Source: JAPORY01 sp965215385 | GTDB taxonomy: Bacteria > Pseudomonadota > Alphaproteobacteria > Rhodobacterales > Rhodobacteraceae | Length of the DNA: 64,000 bases | Reading direction: 5' to 3' | Assembly (NCBI GenBank): GCA_965215385.1 | Contig: OZ244059.1 | Span: forward strand, 2,108,001-2,172,000 | Part shown: positions 34,321 through 43,498 of the stretch, piece after piece | How positions within the stretch are numbered: the first letter of the stretch is position 1 | Layout: every line of letters starts with the position of its first letter | The notes under the pieces: model-generated | Told to the model about the DNA's origin: nothing | Seen by the model: only the letters and a program-made list of their open reading frames with translations | Database searches by the model: none | Translations under genes and position numbers: made by a program

Positions 34321-35385
34321 TCAGATGGCTGCCTCTCGCTGTGGTGCGGTCATTTTGCGCCGCAACTGATGGTTTCGTGCCGTGAGAGTTGGTTTCGGAT
34401 TATGATCTCGAAGGGCCTGCAATATTCTCTCTGGCGTCGCTGGAAGGGTTTTGATCCGAACGCCAATCGCATCGTAAATTGCGTTCATGATGGCTGGCGC
34501 GGTTGGAACCAAAGAGGGCTCACCGATTCCCTTCGCTCGCAACGGACTTTTGGGGTCCGGATCTTCGACAATGATTGAGTTAATCTGAGGGATATCGAGT
34601 GATGTGGGTAGGATATATTTTGCGAACCCGTGGGTGATTGCATGGCCTTTGTCGGTGATGTACTCCTCCATCAAGGCTTGACCGAGGCCTTGGACAACGC
34701 CGCCCTCAATCTGACCTTCAACCCCCCTTGGATTGATTGCCCGACCGACATCGTGTGCGGCCCAGATGCCAAGCACCTGCACCTCACCCGTCCAAGTGTC
34801 GACTTCGACCTCAGCGACTTGCGTTCCGAAGACGTAAGCCTGCCAAGGACTACCGGATCCATTTACCGGATCTAAACCGGTGCCATGGGCGGTAAACGAT
34901 GCGGATCCGACGGGTACAACGCCCCGCGCTTTACAGGCCGCAACGGCCTCGTCCATACTCATTTTATGGTTGGTACCTTTGGCCCAGATTTGACCGTCGA
35001 ACGCCCGCAGGTCGTCGGCGTCGACGTCCCAGTGATCTGCTAACTCCTCACGCAACACTTTGAGCGCTTCGCGCGCCGCGAGTGCTACTGAGTTCCCAAT
35101 CATATAGGTCTGGCGCGTAGCGCCCGCATGGGCGGCTTCGGGTGAGCGGGCAGTGTCATTGTCACCGATGGTCACTGCCTCTGGTTTGATTCCCATCTCA
35201 TCGGCGGCAATTTGCGCCAAGACAGTTAGAATACCCTCACCAATCTCGGTCACCCCGGTAACGACCTTTCCGGTCCCGCCGTCGTCAAGTTCCGCCCAAG
35301 CCCCCGCGCGGTCGATTGTCGCTGTTCGGGCGATACCATACCAGCTCGCTGCCATGCCGCGTCCGCGTTTCATCCTCGACATCAT
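34321..35385 (-). CDS. Molybdenum hydroxylase, C-terminal part of the molybdopterin subunit
   Basis: The 354 residues correspond to the second half of a xanthine-dehydrogenase-type catalytic subunit: GRGMAASWYGIARTATIDRA, VTGVTEIGEGILTVLAQIAA, GATRQTYMIGNSV, GRAINPRGVEGQIEGGVVQG and the active-site glutamate in AKGIGEPSLVPTAPAIMNAI. The first half is encoded by the upstream gene, whose stop overlaps this start by four bases (ATGA). In close relatives both halves are one chain, so this is either a natural split with translational coupling or a frameshift. The substrate would be an N-heterocycle or an aldehyde. Confidence 0.8.
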   Translation of the reverse strand: MMSRMKRGRGMAASWYGIARTATIDRAGAWAELDDGGTGKVVTGVTEIGEGILTVLAQIAADEMGIKPEAVTIGDNDTARSPEAAHAGATRQTYMIGNSVALAAREALKVLREELADHWDVDADDLRAFDGQIWAKGTNHKMSMDEAVAACKARGVVPVGSASFTAHGTGLDPVNGSGSPWQAYVFGTQVAEVEVDTWTGEVQVLGIWAAHDVGRAINPRGVEGQIEGGVVQGLGQALMEEYITDKGHAITHGFAKYILPTSLDIPQINSIIVEDPDPKSPLRAKGIGEPSLVPTAPAIMNAIYDAIGVRIKTLPATPERILQALRDHNPKPTLTARNHQLRRKMTAPQREAAI

Positions 35386-37268
35386 GCCACCGTTTCACAA
35401 ATTTGAGTGTCGTTTTGGTTACTCTTGATGCGGGCACCCAAGGTGCAGGGTCGACGAGTGTCGGAGCCATACAGGTCTTGGCGTTGCGGTCCGCGGACTG
35501 TCGGTGCGCCTTTTTCCCAACGAGAGGCTGTCTCCGCGGCCTCTAGGACACGGTCAAGCGAAGCCGTTTCTAGTGTCTGCTGGGTGTGGGTGCTGGCGCC
35601 AATCGTCATCATATTTACCCGTCGAATTGCGAAAGGATCCATGCCGAGTGCTTCGGCGGCCATGTCCATCATGCTTTCGGTTGCGAACTGTGCTTGCATG
35701 CCCCCGAATGTTCGGAAAGCTCCCGAAGGGGTATTGTTGGTATAAACTGCCCGGGTGTCGACTTTCACATTGTCGACCTCATAAGGTCCGCACGACAGGA
35801 TTGCGGCTTTGCGCATGACGCCTTCACTTGACATACCATACGCCCCACCGTCCGAGAGCATATCGAAGGCAATTGCGGTAATCTTACCGTTGTGCTTGAG
35901 CCCCATTTTGTAGTTAATGCGAGCCGGATGCCGCTTAGCCGAAGCAATGAGGCTCTCTTCGCGGCTAAAGGTCAGTTGCACAGGACGATGCGTTTTCATC
36001 GCGCAGAGTGCCAACATACCCTGAAAGATCATGTCTTCTTTACCACCGAAGCCGCCGCCGACTGGGCTCATGATAAAGCGTACTTTATTGATGGGTTTTG
36101 CGATGATATTGGCGAGCATGTGACGGTGATGAGTGATATTTTGCGAGGGGGATATCACCACAACGACGTCATCGGCGTCGACATAAGCAATGCCGGCCTC
36201 GGGCTCCAGATACGCGTGCTCGACTTGCTGCGTGCTGAAGTGGTCTTCGAGGATCAAGTCGGCTTCGGCGAATCCCTTTTCGACATCCCCTTTGCGAATC
36301 GGGATATGCTTGACGACGTTGTCCGGTGCGTAGTTGTGGATGACTGGCGCATCGGGTTTTAGGGCTGTGACGGGATCGTACAGTCCCGGCAGTTCCGCAT
36401 ACTCGACCTTTATCTTGGATAGTGCCCGCCGTGCCGTTAGCAGGTCTTCGGCGGCGACGGCAGCGACGGCCTCACCCACATGACGCACTTTGCCACGGGC
36501 CATGATGGGCTGATCATGGACAAAGACTCCGAACCCGTCATTGCCGGGCACATCATCAGCGGTGATCACACAGACAACGCCGTCCATCGCCGCAGCTTCG
36601 GATGTGTCGATAGCCTCGATAGTTGCATGTGCGAGCGGCGAGCGGAGCACTTGCATTTGCAGCATGTCGTGCATCTTCATATCAGCGGCGTATTTTAGGC
36701 GGCCGGAAACTTTTGCCGGAGCATCAAGTCGACGAACGTTGGTGCCGATATAACTGTCTCCGACTCTGTCCTCATCAAGCACCGTTTCGGGTACATCGCC
36801 AGCCATGACCGCTTTCGCCATCTCGACCGCTTCGAAAATCTTCGTGTAACCGGTACAGCGGCAGATATTGCCACCTAGTCGTTCTTTGATTTCCGCAATA
36901 TTGGCGTTGGGATTGTCGCGCAGGGCCGACGTGGCAGCCATCACCATCCCCGGAATGCAATATCCGCACTGACTAGCGCCGGTTTTATAAAATGCCCTTT
37001 GCAAGAGCGTTAGGTTACCTCGATCGGCCAAGCCTTCGATTGTTTCGATTTGTGCTCCCTGTGCTTTCGCTACTGGCATGAGGCAGGACTTGACCAGCGT
37101 TCCATCTACGAACACCGAACAGGTGCCGCATTCTCCTGCCCCGCAACCCTCTTTTGTTCCAGTCAAGTTCAGATCGTCGCGCAGAAAGTCGAGCAAACGG
37201 CTAAAGGGTTGGGTTTCACGGCTGACCTTGCGGCCATTTACATCGGCCGTGATGGTAAGCTTAGGCAT
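35382..37268 (-). CDS. Molybdenum hydroxylase, fused 2Fe-2S subunit and N-terminal molybdopterin part
   Basis: The ATG at 37268 (MPKLTITADVNGRKVSRETQ) gives 628 residues. The N-terminus is a plant-type 2Fe-2S domain with C-x4-C-x2-C (KEGCGAGECGTCSVFVDG), followed by the second cluster in CGYCIPGM...NICRCTGYTKI (about residues 100-150). From about 185 the molybdopterin domain begins (YIGTNVRRLDAPAKVSGRLK), with VGEAVAAVAAEDLL and VGGGFGGKEDM. The chain stops after DTQICETVA, before the second Mo-cofactor half found in the next gene. The last 40 residues before the stop look non-homologous, which suggests a frameshift shortly before the end. Its start overlaps the FAD-subunit gene by eight bases. 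Confidence 0.82.
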   Translation of the reverse strand: MPKLTITADVNGRKVSRETQPFSRLLDFLRDDLNLTGTKEGCGAGECGTCSVFVDGTLVKSCLMPVAKAQGAQIETIEGLADRGNLTLLQRAFYKTGASQCGYCIPGMVMAATSALRDNPNANIAEIKERLGGNICRCTGYTKIFEAVEMAKAVMAGDVPETVLDEDRVGDSYIGTNVRRLDAPAKVSGRLKYAADMKMHDMLQMQVLRSPLAHATIEAIDTSEAAAMDGVVCVITADDVPGNDGFGVFVHDQPIMARGKVRHVGEAVAAVAAEDLLTARRALSKIKVEYAELPGLYDPVTALKPDAPVIHNYAPDNVVKHIPIRKGDVEKGFAEADLILEDHFSTQQVEHAYLEPEAGIAYVDADDVVVVISPSQNITHHRHMLANIIAKPINKVRFIMSPVGGGFGGKEDMIFQGMLALCAMKTHRPVQLTFSREESLIASAKRHPARINYKMGLKHNGKITAIAFDMLSDGGAYGMSSEGVMRKAAILSCGPYEVDNVKVDTRAVYTNNTPSGAFRTFGGMQAQFATESMMDMAAEALGMDPFAIRRVNMMTIGASTHTQQTLETASLDRVLEAAETASRWEKGAPTVRGPQRQDLYGSDTRRPCTLGARIKSNQNDTQICETVA

Positions 37269-38181
37269 AAATTTCTTCCTTCGCGTCTTCAAAAGAAATG
37301 TTGACATTGGACTGATTGGCGAGTGCGTCCTCAATGGCGGCCCTTACAAAGTTGACAATAACCTCGCGTCGATATTCTTGGCGGCTACGGGAGCCGACGG
37401 TATCGGCAGCGACCTCTGCGACGTACTTAATTCGGTCATGGGAGATGCGCACACCTTTGAGGGATTGCTCGACCTCTGACAGTCGGATCGGGCGTGGTCC
37501 GACACCGCCAACGGCAAGCCGCACGTCATCAAAAAAGCGTCCGTCGTAACTGGCTTTCACGAGGCATGCCGCGCAAGCGACGGAGATGACAAGAGACCGC
37601 CTTAGGCCAACCTTTTGGAAGGAACCGCCGTATTCCCTCGCGGTATCCAAAATAACGGCCGTTGCGATCTCGTCGGGGGCAATCAGGGTCTGGCCGGGCC
37701 CCTCAATAAAGTCGACAATGGGGACAGAGCGACGGACAATGTCTTGTGCATCAAGCCGGGCCAGTTCGATGGCACCGTTGAGCGCGACGACTACCGGAGT
37801 TCCGTCGGCAGCGGGCGAAGCGTTCACCAGATTGCCAGTCAGCGATGCTTGCGCCCGTATTTGATCGTCGGCAAACCAAATTGCGCAGTAGGGCATACAA
37901 GGTAAATTTTGCATCAGCGTTTGGTCGGTGAGAAAATCCTGATAGACGGTGCCAGCCCCAAGTCGCATTCGCCTATTCTCGATGGTGTAGCCCTCTAGTT
38001 CAGAAATACGTGTTACATCGATCAATTCAGGGATATGGACATCGCCAGCGCGTCCTTCGCGTGCCCACGGCAAAATATCGGTTGCGCCAGAGACGATTCG
38101 ACTGCCTGCTGGTGCCTGTGACCAAAGTTCAAGCGCGTCAACCAAACTGTGCGGCGTATGATAGATATCGCACGTTAACAC
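37261..38181 (-). CDS. Molybdenum hydroxylase FAD-binding subunit (CoxM-like)
   Basis: This 306-residue subunit passes electrons from the iron-sulphur clusters to NAD or another acceptor. The FAD-binding half has the family motif AGSRIVSGATDILPW and the pyrophosphate loop in QIRAQASLTGNLVNASPAAD (about residues 107-126, the usual N-x-A-T-x-G-G-N-x-x-x-A-S-P-x-x-D with the first glycine replaced). The C-terminal CO-dehydrogenase flavoprotein domain follows (about 190-290). It lies between the alcohol dehydrogenase and the 2Fe-2S/Mo gene. Confidence 0.85.
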   Translation of the reverse strand: MLTCDIYHTPHSLVDALELWSQAPAGSRIVSGATDILPWAREGRAGDVHIPELIDVTRISELEGYTIENRRMRLGAGTVYQDFLTDQTLMQNLPCMPYCAIWFADDQIRAQASLTGNLVNASPAADGTPVVVALNGAIELARLDAQDIVRRSVPIVDFIEGPGQTLIAPDEIATAVILDTAREYGGSFQKVGLRRSLVISVACAACLVKASYDGRFFDDVRLAVGGVGPRPIRLSEVEQSLKGVRISHDRIKYVAEVAADTVGSRSRQEYRREVIVNFVRAAIEDALANQSNVNISFEDAKEEIYA

Positions 38182-38194
38182 GGATTATTTTCTC

Positions 38195-39358
38195 TTATTC
38201 GGCTGCGATTCTATCGGTTTGAACCCATGGATTCTTAACCACCACCTTGATGGCATCTTCAACGCGATCCTTGGCGTAGCGCAGTGCTTCCTTTAGGTCG
38301 GTCATCTCGAAGGTATGGGTGTGGATGAGGGTGGCATCGAAACGTTTTTGCCGCATAAAAGCTTCGGCGCGATGGGTTGCTGCTTTACCCTCGCCGCGAA
38401 TACCGTAGAGGTAGATATTGTTACGTACCAAATAGGCGACGTCGACTTTGGGACTGTTGTTGGGAAAGGCCGCCAGACAGATTTTGCCGCCGCGATTCAC
38501 CATCTGCGCGGCTTCGTTCAAGCCATTCGGGGCACCGGCGCATTCGACGACGTAATCGACGCCGATCCCGCCCGTCAGTTCGCGTACTCGTTTGACGACA
38601 TCCTCGTTTCGCACGTTAATGACGTGATCGGCCCCCAATTGCCGACCGATCATAAGGCGGTTGTCACGCGTGCCGGTCAAGATCACGGGTTGGGCACCGA
38701 GTGCTTTAGCAACAGCCGCGCCCATGAGGCCAATTGGTCCCGGGCCGGTGACCACAACACTTTCTCCCGCCACGAGGCCGCCTAATTCGGTCAAACCATA
38801 CATGGCGGTGCCTGCGGTCACGACCAGCGTTGCCTCTTCATCTGACATGCCGTCATCAACATGAACAAGTGTATTAATATTGTTGACGGCGTATTGCGCA
38901 AAACCACCGTCAGTGGTGAATCCGTTTGCCCGGTGACCTTTGTCAACATCACCGTAATTCTTGCCATAATTATGGCATGAGGTGTACATTCCTTGACGGC
39001 AGCGTTTGCACTGCCCGCATCCTGCGTGGATCTCGACGGTGACTCGTTCACCGATGGCAAATTCGTTAACGCTCGGTCCGAGCGCGACGATTGTACCCAT
39101 ATACTCGTGACCGGGGGTGAAGTTTTTGTTGAACGGATCGCCGCCCCGTATTTGCGCCGGGGGACCGTGATGGATGATTTCGAGATCGGTGGCGCAGATC
39201 GCCACCGCATCAATCCGAATGAGTACCTCGGCCTTTCCCGGCACAGGCACCATCTTATCTTCGAGTGTTAGCTCTCCGGGATTGCCGAGCACCCAAGCTT
39301 TCATGCTGTCAGGGACCGGATAGCTTGAGGCAGTTTTGACGTTATCGGGCAACGGCAT
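38195..39358 (-). CDS. Zinc-dependent alcohol/polyol dehydrogenase (MDR superfamily)
   Basis: The 387-residue enzyme is a medium-chain dehydrogenase. Catalytic zinc ligands are C in AVAICATDLEI, H-E in FTPGHEYMG and later residues; the structural zinc site is CGQCKRCRQGMYTSC. The NAD-binding motif reads VVTGPGPIGLMGAAVAKALG. Overall it resembles L-threonine or sorbitol-type dehydrogenases and would oxidise a secondary alcohol to a ketone. It is the first structural gene behind the IclR regulator, and a good candidate for an early oxidation step in the pathway. Confidence 0.88.
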   Translation of the reverse strand: MPLPDNVKTASSYPVPDSMKAWVLGNPGELTLEDKMVPVPGKAEVLIRIDAVAICATDLEIIHHGPPAQIRGGDPFNKNFTPGHEYMGTIVALGPSVNEFAIGERVTVEIHAGCGQCKRCRQGMYTSCHNYGKNYGDVDKGHRANGFTTDGGFAQYAVNNINTLVHVDDGMSDEEATLVVTAGTAMYGLTELGGLVAGESVVVTGPGPIGLMGAAVAKALGAQPVILTGTRDNRLMIGRQLGADHVINVRNEDVVKRVRELTGGIGVDYVVECAGAPNGLNEAAQMVNRGGKICLAAFPNNSPKVDVAYLVRNNIYLYGIRGEGKAATHRAEAFMRQKRFDATLIHTHTFEMTDLKEALRYAKDRVEDAIKVVVKNPWVQTDRIAAE

Positions 39359-39389
39359 ATGAGCCCTCCATTGTTGTCTTGGTCTAAAC

Positions 39390-40253
39390 CTAAGTTTTGA
39401 GATCGCGTAGTTTGTGGGAAAAGTTGTTGGCCGCCCCGATCATTTCTTTGCTCAAGTATTGGCGATGGTCGGCGGTAGCCATATCGGCGGGGAGGGTCAC
39501 GGAAATCGACCCGATCACGGCACCGGCACCTTCTCGAATAGTGGCCCCAATACAGACGATTCCGTCGCAGAATTCCTGATCGTCGACTGCAAATTTGCGC
39601 CGTCGCACGAGGCGTAATTCTTCCACCAAGCCGGACAGTGTAGTGATGGTCTCGGGGGTATAGGCGGATAAGCCATTGGCGGAGATTATGCGCACTAGCT
39701 CCGTGTCTGGAATCCAGGCCAAGATCGCTTTACCCGTCGCGGTAGCATGCATTGCCGACATCTTTTTGACTTCGCTGGCTTCTACGACACTATCGTCCGC
39801 TGCCGGAAAGCTCAGCTTCGTTAAGAGCGAGGTGTCGCTCAAGATGGCAAATTGCACCCCATGACCAAGGCGCTGGCCCAACGCCTTGAGTTCTTCTGCG
39901 AGTAACACATCAGCGTCGCGCTCTCCCTCCCAGATGGCGATTAACTCGCCGAGCCGTGGTCCGAGGGCATAACCCTTCGTTCGGCCAAGGCGCGTCACAA
40001 AACCTTTTTTTACCAAGGTCGTGATGAGATGATGACAGGTTGAAGTGTTGATCCCGAGATAGTCGGATACGGCAGACACGGTGACGCCGTTGCGTTCGTG
40101 TGCTACGATTTCCAAGACGTTGAGTGCTCGCTCGACGGACTGGATCGTGCGGCCACCGATATCGCCAGACGTCAGATCAAGCTGGACCACTTGTGCCGCC
40201 GGCGAGTCGGCCGTTGTGCGTACCGGGCGTGCCGATGTAGTCATGACGGTCAT
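39390..40253 (-). CDS. IclR-family transcriptional regulator
   Basis: The ATG at 40253, seven bases after GGAGG, gives 287 residues. After a 35-residue N-terminal extension, the winged helix-turn-helix (about residues 36-95) reads TIQSVERALNVLEIVAHERN and INTSTCHHLITTLVKKGFV, followed by the IclR effector domain with MHATATGKAILAWIP and FAVDDQEFCDGIVCIGATIR. It faces the same way as the catabolic genes and is 31 bp upstream of the alcohol dehydrogenase, so it may be cotranscribed. A perfect palindrome upstream (40330-40348) is a candidate operator. The effector is presumably the pathway substrate. Confidence 0.9.
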   Translation of the reverse strand: MTVMTTSARPVRTTADSPAAQVVQLDLTSGDIGGRTIQSVERALNVLEIVAHERNGVTVSAVSDYLGINTSTCHHLITTLVKKGFVTRLGRTKGYALGPRLGELIAIWEGERDADVLLAEELKALGQRLGHGVQFAILSDTSLLTKLSFPAADDSVVEASEVKKMSAMHATATGKAILAWIPDTELVRIISANGLSAYTPETITTLSGLVEELRLVRRRKFAVDDQEFCDGIVCIGATIREGAGAVIGSISVTLPADMATADHRQYLSKEMIGAANNFSHKLRDLKT

Positions 40254-40986
40254 CAAGATTCCTCCGGTTCACAGGCGAGCATCCAGAACTGGAATGTTTC
40301 TGTCAAGTAAATTTGTAAAAGTCGTAAATAATTTGATATAGTCAAATTGCAAACGAATATCATAGCAGTTCGGCCGTTAATCGTGCCTTGCTGCCCGAGA
40401 TTCTGAGCAATTAAGTATAAGCCAGTCCGTCTTTGGCGACTTAATTGCAGTCGATCAGTTTGAAGGGTTGGTAGGGAAGACGCTCTGCGGGTTGCAGGGG
40501 AGAACCGCCGCGCAGCGGGTCATTTGTTCGCTGTCGCTGCCACATGACGAAAGCTGCTAAACCTAAAGCGGTCGCTCGCGGCGATACTACTAGCGGCAGT
40601 TCACATTTTGTCCCTGATCGGCTGACTTGTTCGGCTCTTGCGAGCGCACGAGGAGCCTCGGTCGCCCAAAGATTCAAGGGTTGCTGAACAATCATTACCA
40701 AAAAATAGTGCCAAGACGTGATCTGCTCGCGTCAATTTGGATCTCACACGAAAATATATGAATACCGCACGCGAAACGAAAATCGTTGCAACCCGTCGCA
40801 ACGGCAATCCAGCTTCCGTTACTGCCTCCGATGGACCCGATTCTGATTTATTCTTCGCGCGGCGCTGCAACTAGCGATGGTCTTCGCTTGATTGTTGAGA
40901 TCGCGCTCGCCCCGGAGCAAATTTGACTGTTCCAGAGCAGTCCAATCCCTTAAATTCAGCGCAGTGAGCAAGCATCTGGTAGTTTG
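40254..40986. other. Gene-free stretch between IclR gene and recF
   Basis: Apart from the palindrome at 40330-40348 and the presumed promoter of the catabolic locus, I see no supported gene. Two frames of 80-90 codons on the minus strand lack ribosome binding sites and resemble nothing known. Confidence 0.5.
40330..40348. promoter_or_regulatory. Palindromic candidate operator upstream of the IclR gene
   Basis: The 19-bp sequence AATTTGATATAGTCAAATT is a perfect inverted repeat with 7-bp arms and a 5-bp spacer, 77 bp upstream of the IclR start in an AT-rich promoter region. IclR regulators bind sites of this size and often control themselves. Confidence 0.55.
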
Positions 40987-42084
40987 CTAAGCGATTCGCA
41001 CTCGGCTCTCGCCCGCGTCATCACTAACCGCGAAATATTGTGCTTGATCCCCAAGTTCGACGAATAGACTTCGCTCTGTTCCGGTCATCCAGGTTTGGGA
41101 ATTTGTCGTACACAGTTCTTGGTAAAGCGATTCGCGCCTCTCCCTGTCCAAATGGGCAGCGACCTCGTCAAGTAAGAGAATTGGGGCAAGACCTGACTGT
41201 TTCTTTAGTGCTCGGAGGTTCGCCAAAATAATTGCGATCAGTAAGGCTTTCTGCTCACCAGTCGAGCAATGTCGTGCCGGTAAATCCTTAGACGCATAAG
41301 TAACTGAAAGATCGGTACGATGCGGGCCCACGAGAGTGCGACCAGCAGCGAAGTCTCGCCCGCGACTCGCAACGAGTGCCGACCGCAAGTCGTCAATACT
41401 GTTCGGCATCTCGCCTTCTCGTTGCGTCTGAGAAAGGATAGCGGTTGGGAAAACAGAAATACCGTCAAATTGCGCATCAGCTAAATAGGCCAACGCCGCG
41501 TAGCGCGCGTTGTGGATGCGCATCCCACTTTCGGCGAGCGGCTGCTCGAGAGCCTCAAACCAGTGAGGATCGTGTACGTTATCCCTTAGGAGTTGGTTCC
41601 GTTGCCGCAGCAACTTATCATATTTTAGTGTCACCGCCGCGTGCTCTGGAAAAAAACTCAAAGTCACGCGATCCAAAAAACGTCGGCGCCCCCCCGCACT
41701 CTCAGTCCAGAGGCGATCCATTGCTGGCACGAGCCACAGAACCGGCATGATCCGCCCGAGATCTAATTGCCGTACGACCTTCCCGTCGATCTTTAGGTTT
41801 CGGGGAGTGCCCGCATCCGACCAAGTCTCAATGTGGTGACGATGATGGCAAGTACGAATGTCGGCCGACAACTTCCAACCGAGGTCCTCAGGCCAACGAC
41901 TCATCGCATCGGCACTGGCACGACGCAATCCCCGACCCGGAGACAGCAATGACACTGCCTCGAGAATATTGGTTTTACCCACGCCATTCGGGCCAGTGAT
42001 GACGACGGAGCGTTCGTCTAGCGGAATCTCAGTTTGCTTGTGAGACCTAAAATGCGACAAGCTCAACGACAGAAGAGCTGACAT
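40987..42084 (-). CDS. recF: DNA replication and repair protein RecF
   Basis: RecF is an SMC-like ATPase that loads RecA at single-strand gaps with RecO and RecR. The 365-residue protein is full length. Motifs: LSLSHFRSHKQTEIPL, Walker A ITGPNGVGKTNILEAVSLLS (residues 29-48), the RRRFLDRVTLSFFPEH region, HRTDLSVTYASKDLPARHCSTGEQKALLIA (signature, about residues 250-280), and Walker B APILLLDEVAAHLD. It lies directly downstream of dnaN, the ancient order, though dnaA and gyrB are not adjacent here. Confidence 0.95.
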   Translation of the reverse strand: MSALLSLSLSHFRSHKQTEIPLDERSVVITGPNGVGKTNILEAVSLLSPGRGLRRASADAMSRWPEDLGWKLSADIRTCHHRHHIETWSDAGTPRNLKIDGKVVRQLDLGRIMPVLWLVPAMDRLWTESAGGRRRFLDRVTLSFFPEHAAVTLKYDKLLRQRNQLLRDNVHDPHWFEALEQPLAESGMRIHNARYAALAYLADAQFDGISVFPTAILSQTQREGEMPNSIDDLRSALVASRGRDFAAGRTLVGPHRTDLSVTYASKDLPARHCSTGEQKALLIAIILANLRALKKQSGLAPILLLDEVAAHLDRERRESLYQELCTTNSQTWMTGTERSLFVELGDQAQYFAVSDDAGESRVRIA

Positions 42085-42148
42085 GATTAAGCAGATGCGT
42101 CAATCTTGAGCGACAGTGTGTGACTGGACAAAGCCGTCCGACAGATGT

Positions 42149-43267
42149 TTAGACGCGCATCGGCATCACAACATAGATCGCGCTCTGGTCATCGCCTTCA
42201 TGAATCAAGGTTGGATCATCAGGGGTACTAAGCATCACGGTCGCATTGGCTTTATCGATCTGTGCGGCGATATCATACAGGAATCGAGCATTAAAGCCGA
42301 TGGTCATCGGTTCGTCCGAGTATGCCACCGCTAGTGCTTCCTCACCAATACCACTTTCGGGGGCGTTGACCGACATCATCAACTGATCCTGATCAATTTG
42401 CAATTTGACCGCTCGGGTTTTCTCTGAACTCACGGTGGAAACACGATCAATCGCCCGCGCAAAATCTTTGGCGTCGACCTCCAGCTTGCGCGTGTTATTC
42501 TCGGGAATGACTTTCGTGTAGTCCGGGAAAACACCTTCAACCGTCCGCGAAGTGAGCGTAATTGATGCCGTGGCAAATCGGACGACCATGTCCGAAATTG
42601 AAACTGCAACGGTTGTGTCGTCGTCCTCGGACAAGCGAACAATTTCATGCACAGCTTTACGCGGAATAATGACCTTTGGCATTTCGGTAGCGTCAGCGGG
42701 AGCTTCAGTCTCGACGAGCGCAAGCCGATGACCGTCAGTCGCAATGCAACGCAGTAGATGCCCCGCAGGGGATTCAGCGATATGCATGCAAACGCCGTTA
42801 AGGTAATAGCGGGTCTCCTCAGTCGACATTGCAAAACGCGATTTGGTAAATAAGCGGTTAAGAACTGGCGCCGAGATTGAAAAATTTGCCGGGTATTCAA
42901 CTTGCGGAGCGTCGGGGAAATCGGAATCGGGAAAGGTTGGTAAAGCGAAGTCAGAACGCCCGCAATGAATCGCCATGCGGCCGTTTTTTTGGTCGGTATT
43001 GAAAGAAACGACCCCGCCGTCGGGTAACTTCCGTACGATATCGTTCAACATCGTAGCGGGCATCGTTGTCGAGCCCTTTTGCTTGACTTCGGCAGGAATA
43101 ATTTCGGTGAAGTCAAGTTGAAGATCAGTCGTTCTGATCGTCACTTGATCATCGCCCGCTGTGAACAATAGATTGGACAAAATTGGGATCACATTGCGCG
43201 ACTCGACAATCGCCTGCGCCGAACTCAGTGCTCGCAACAGTATACCGCGCTCAATGCTCAGTTTCAT
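42149..43267 (-). CDS. dnaN: DNA polymerase III beta sliding clamp
   Basis: The ATG at 43267 gives 372 residues, the standard length of the clamp, a ring-forming homodimer that holds polymerase III on DNA. Recognisable parts are the start MKLSIERGILLRALSSAQAI, ESRNVIPILSNLLFTAGDD, RYYLNGVCMHIAESPAGHLL, ATDGHRLALVE and the C-terminal partner-binding tail AIYVVMPMRV. The longer frame with nine extra codons is not needed. It heads a dnaN-recF pair (64-bp gap). Confidence 0.96.
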   Translation of the reverse strand: MKLSIERGILLRALSSAQAIVESRNVIPILSNLLFTAGDDQVTIRTTDLQLDFTEIIPAEVKQKGSTTMPATMLNDIVRKLPDGGVVSFNTDQKNGRMAIHCGRSDFALPTFPDSDFPDAPQVEYPANFSISAPVLNRLFTKSRFAMSTEETRYYLNGVCMHIAESPAGHLLRCIATDGHRLALVETEAPADATEMPKVIIPRKAVHEIVRLSEDDDTTVAVSISDMVVRFATASITLTSRTVEGVFPDYTKVIPENNTRKLEVDAKDFARAIDRVSTVSSEKTRAVKLQIDQDQLMMSVNAPESGIGEEALAVAYSDEPMTIGFNARFLYDIAAQIDKANATVMLSTPDDPTLIHEGDDQSAIYVVMPMRV

Positions 43268-43498
43268 ATTTCCGTCCCCCGCGCTTGCTGGCAATGGAGT
43301 GAAAGCCTACCCAAGCCCCTAAATTCACGCTCCCATATACGACTATTATTCCCATCAGACTGATGAGTCGACAGAAAAGCACCTTCGGATCCCGCAAGAC
43401 AACGCCAAAAATGACTCTGCCTAAGCACTAAGGCGGTTTACGGCGTTTTTATGCCCAAATTGATATGGAAGGTTGTCTCTATGCGATGTTACTTGGTT

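Noticed and set aside
40441..40870. Two minus-strand frames of 80-90 codons between the IclR gene and recF
   Set aside because: They overlap each other, have no ribosome binding sites and resemble no known protein.
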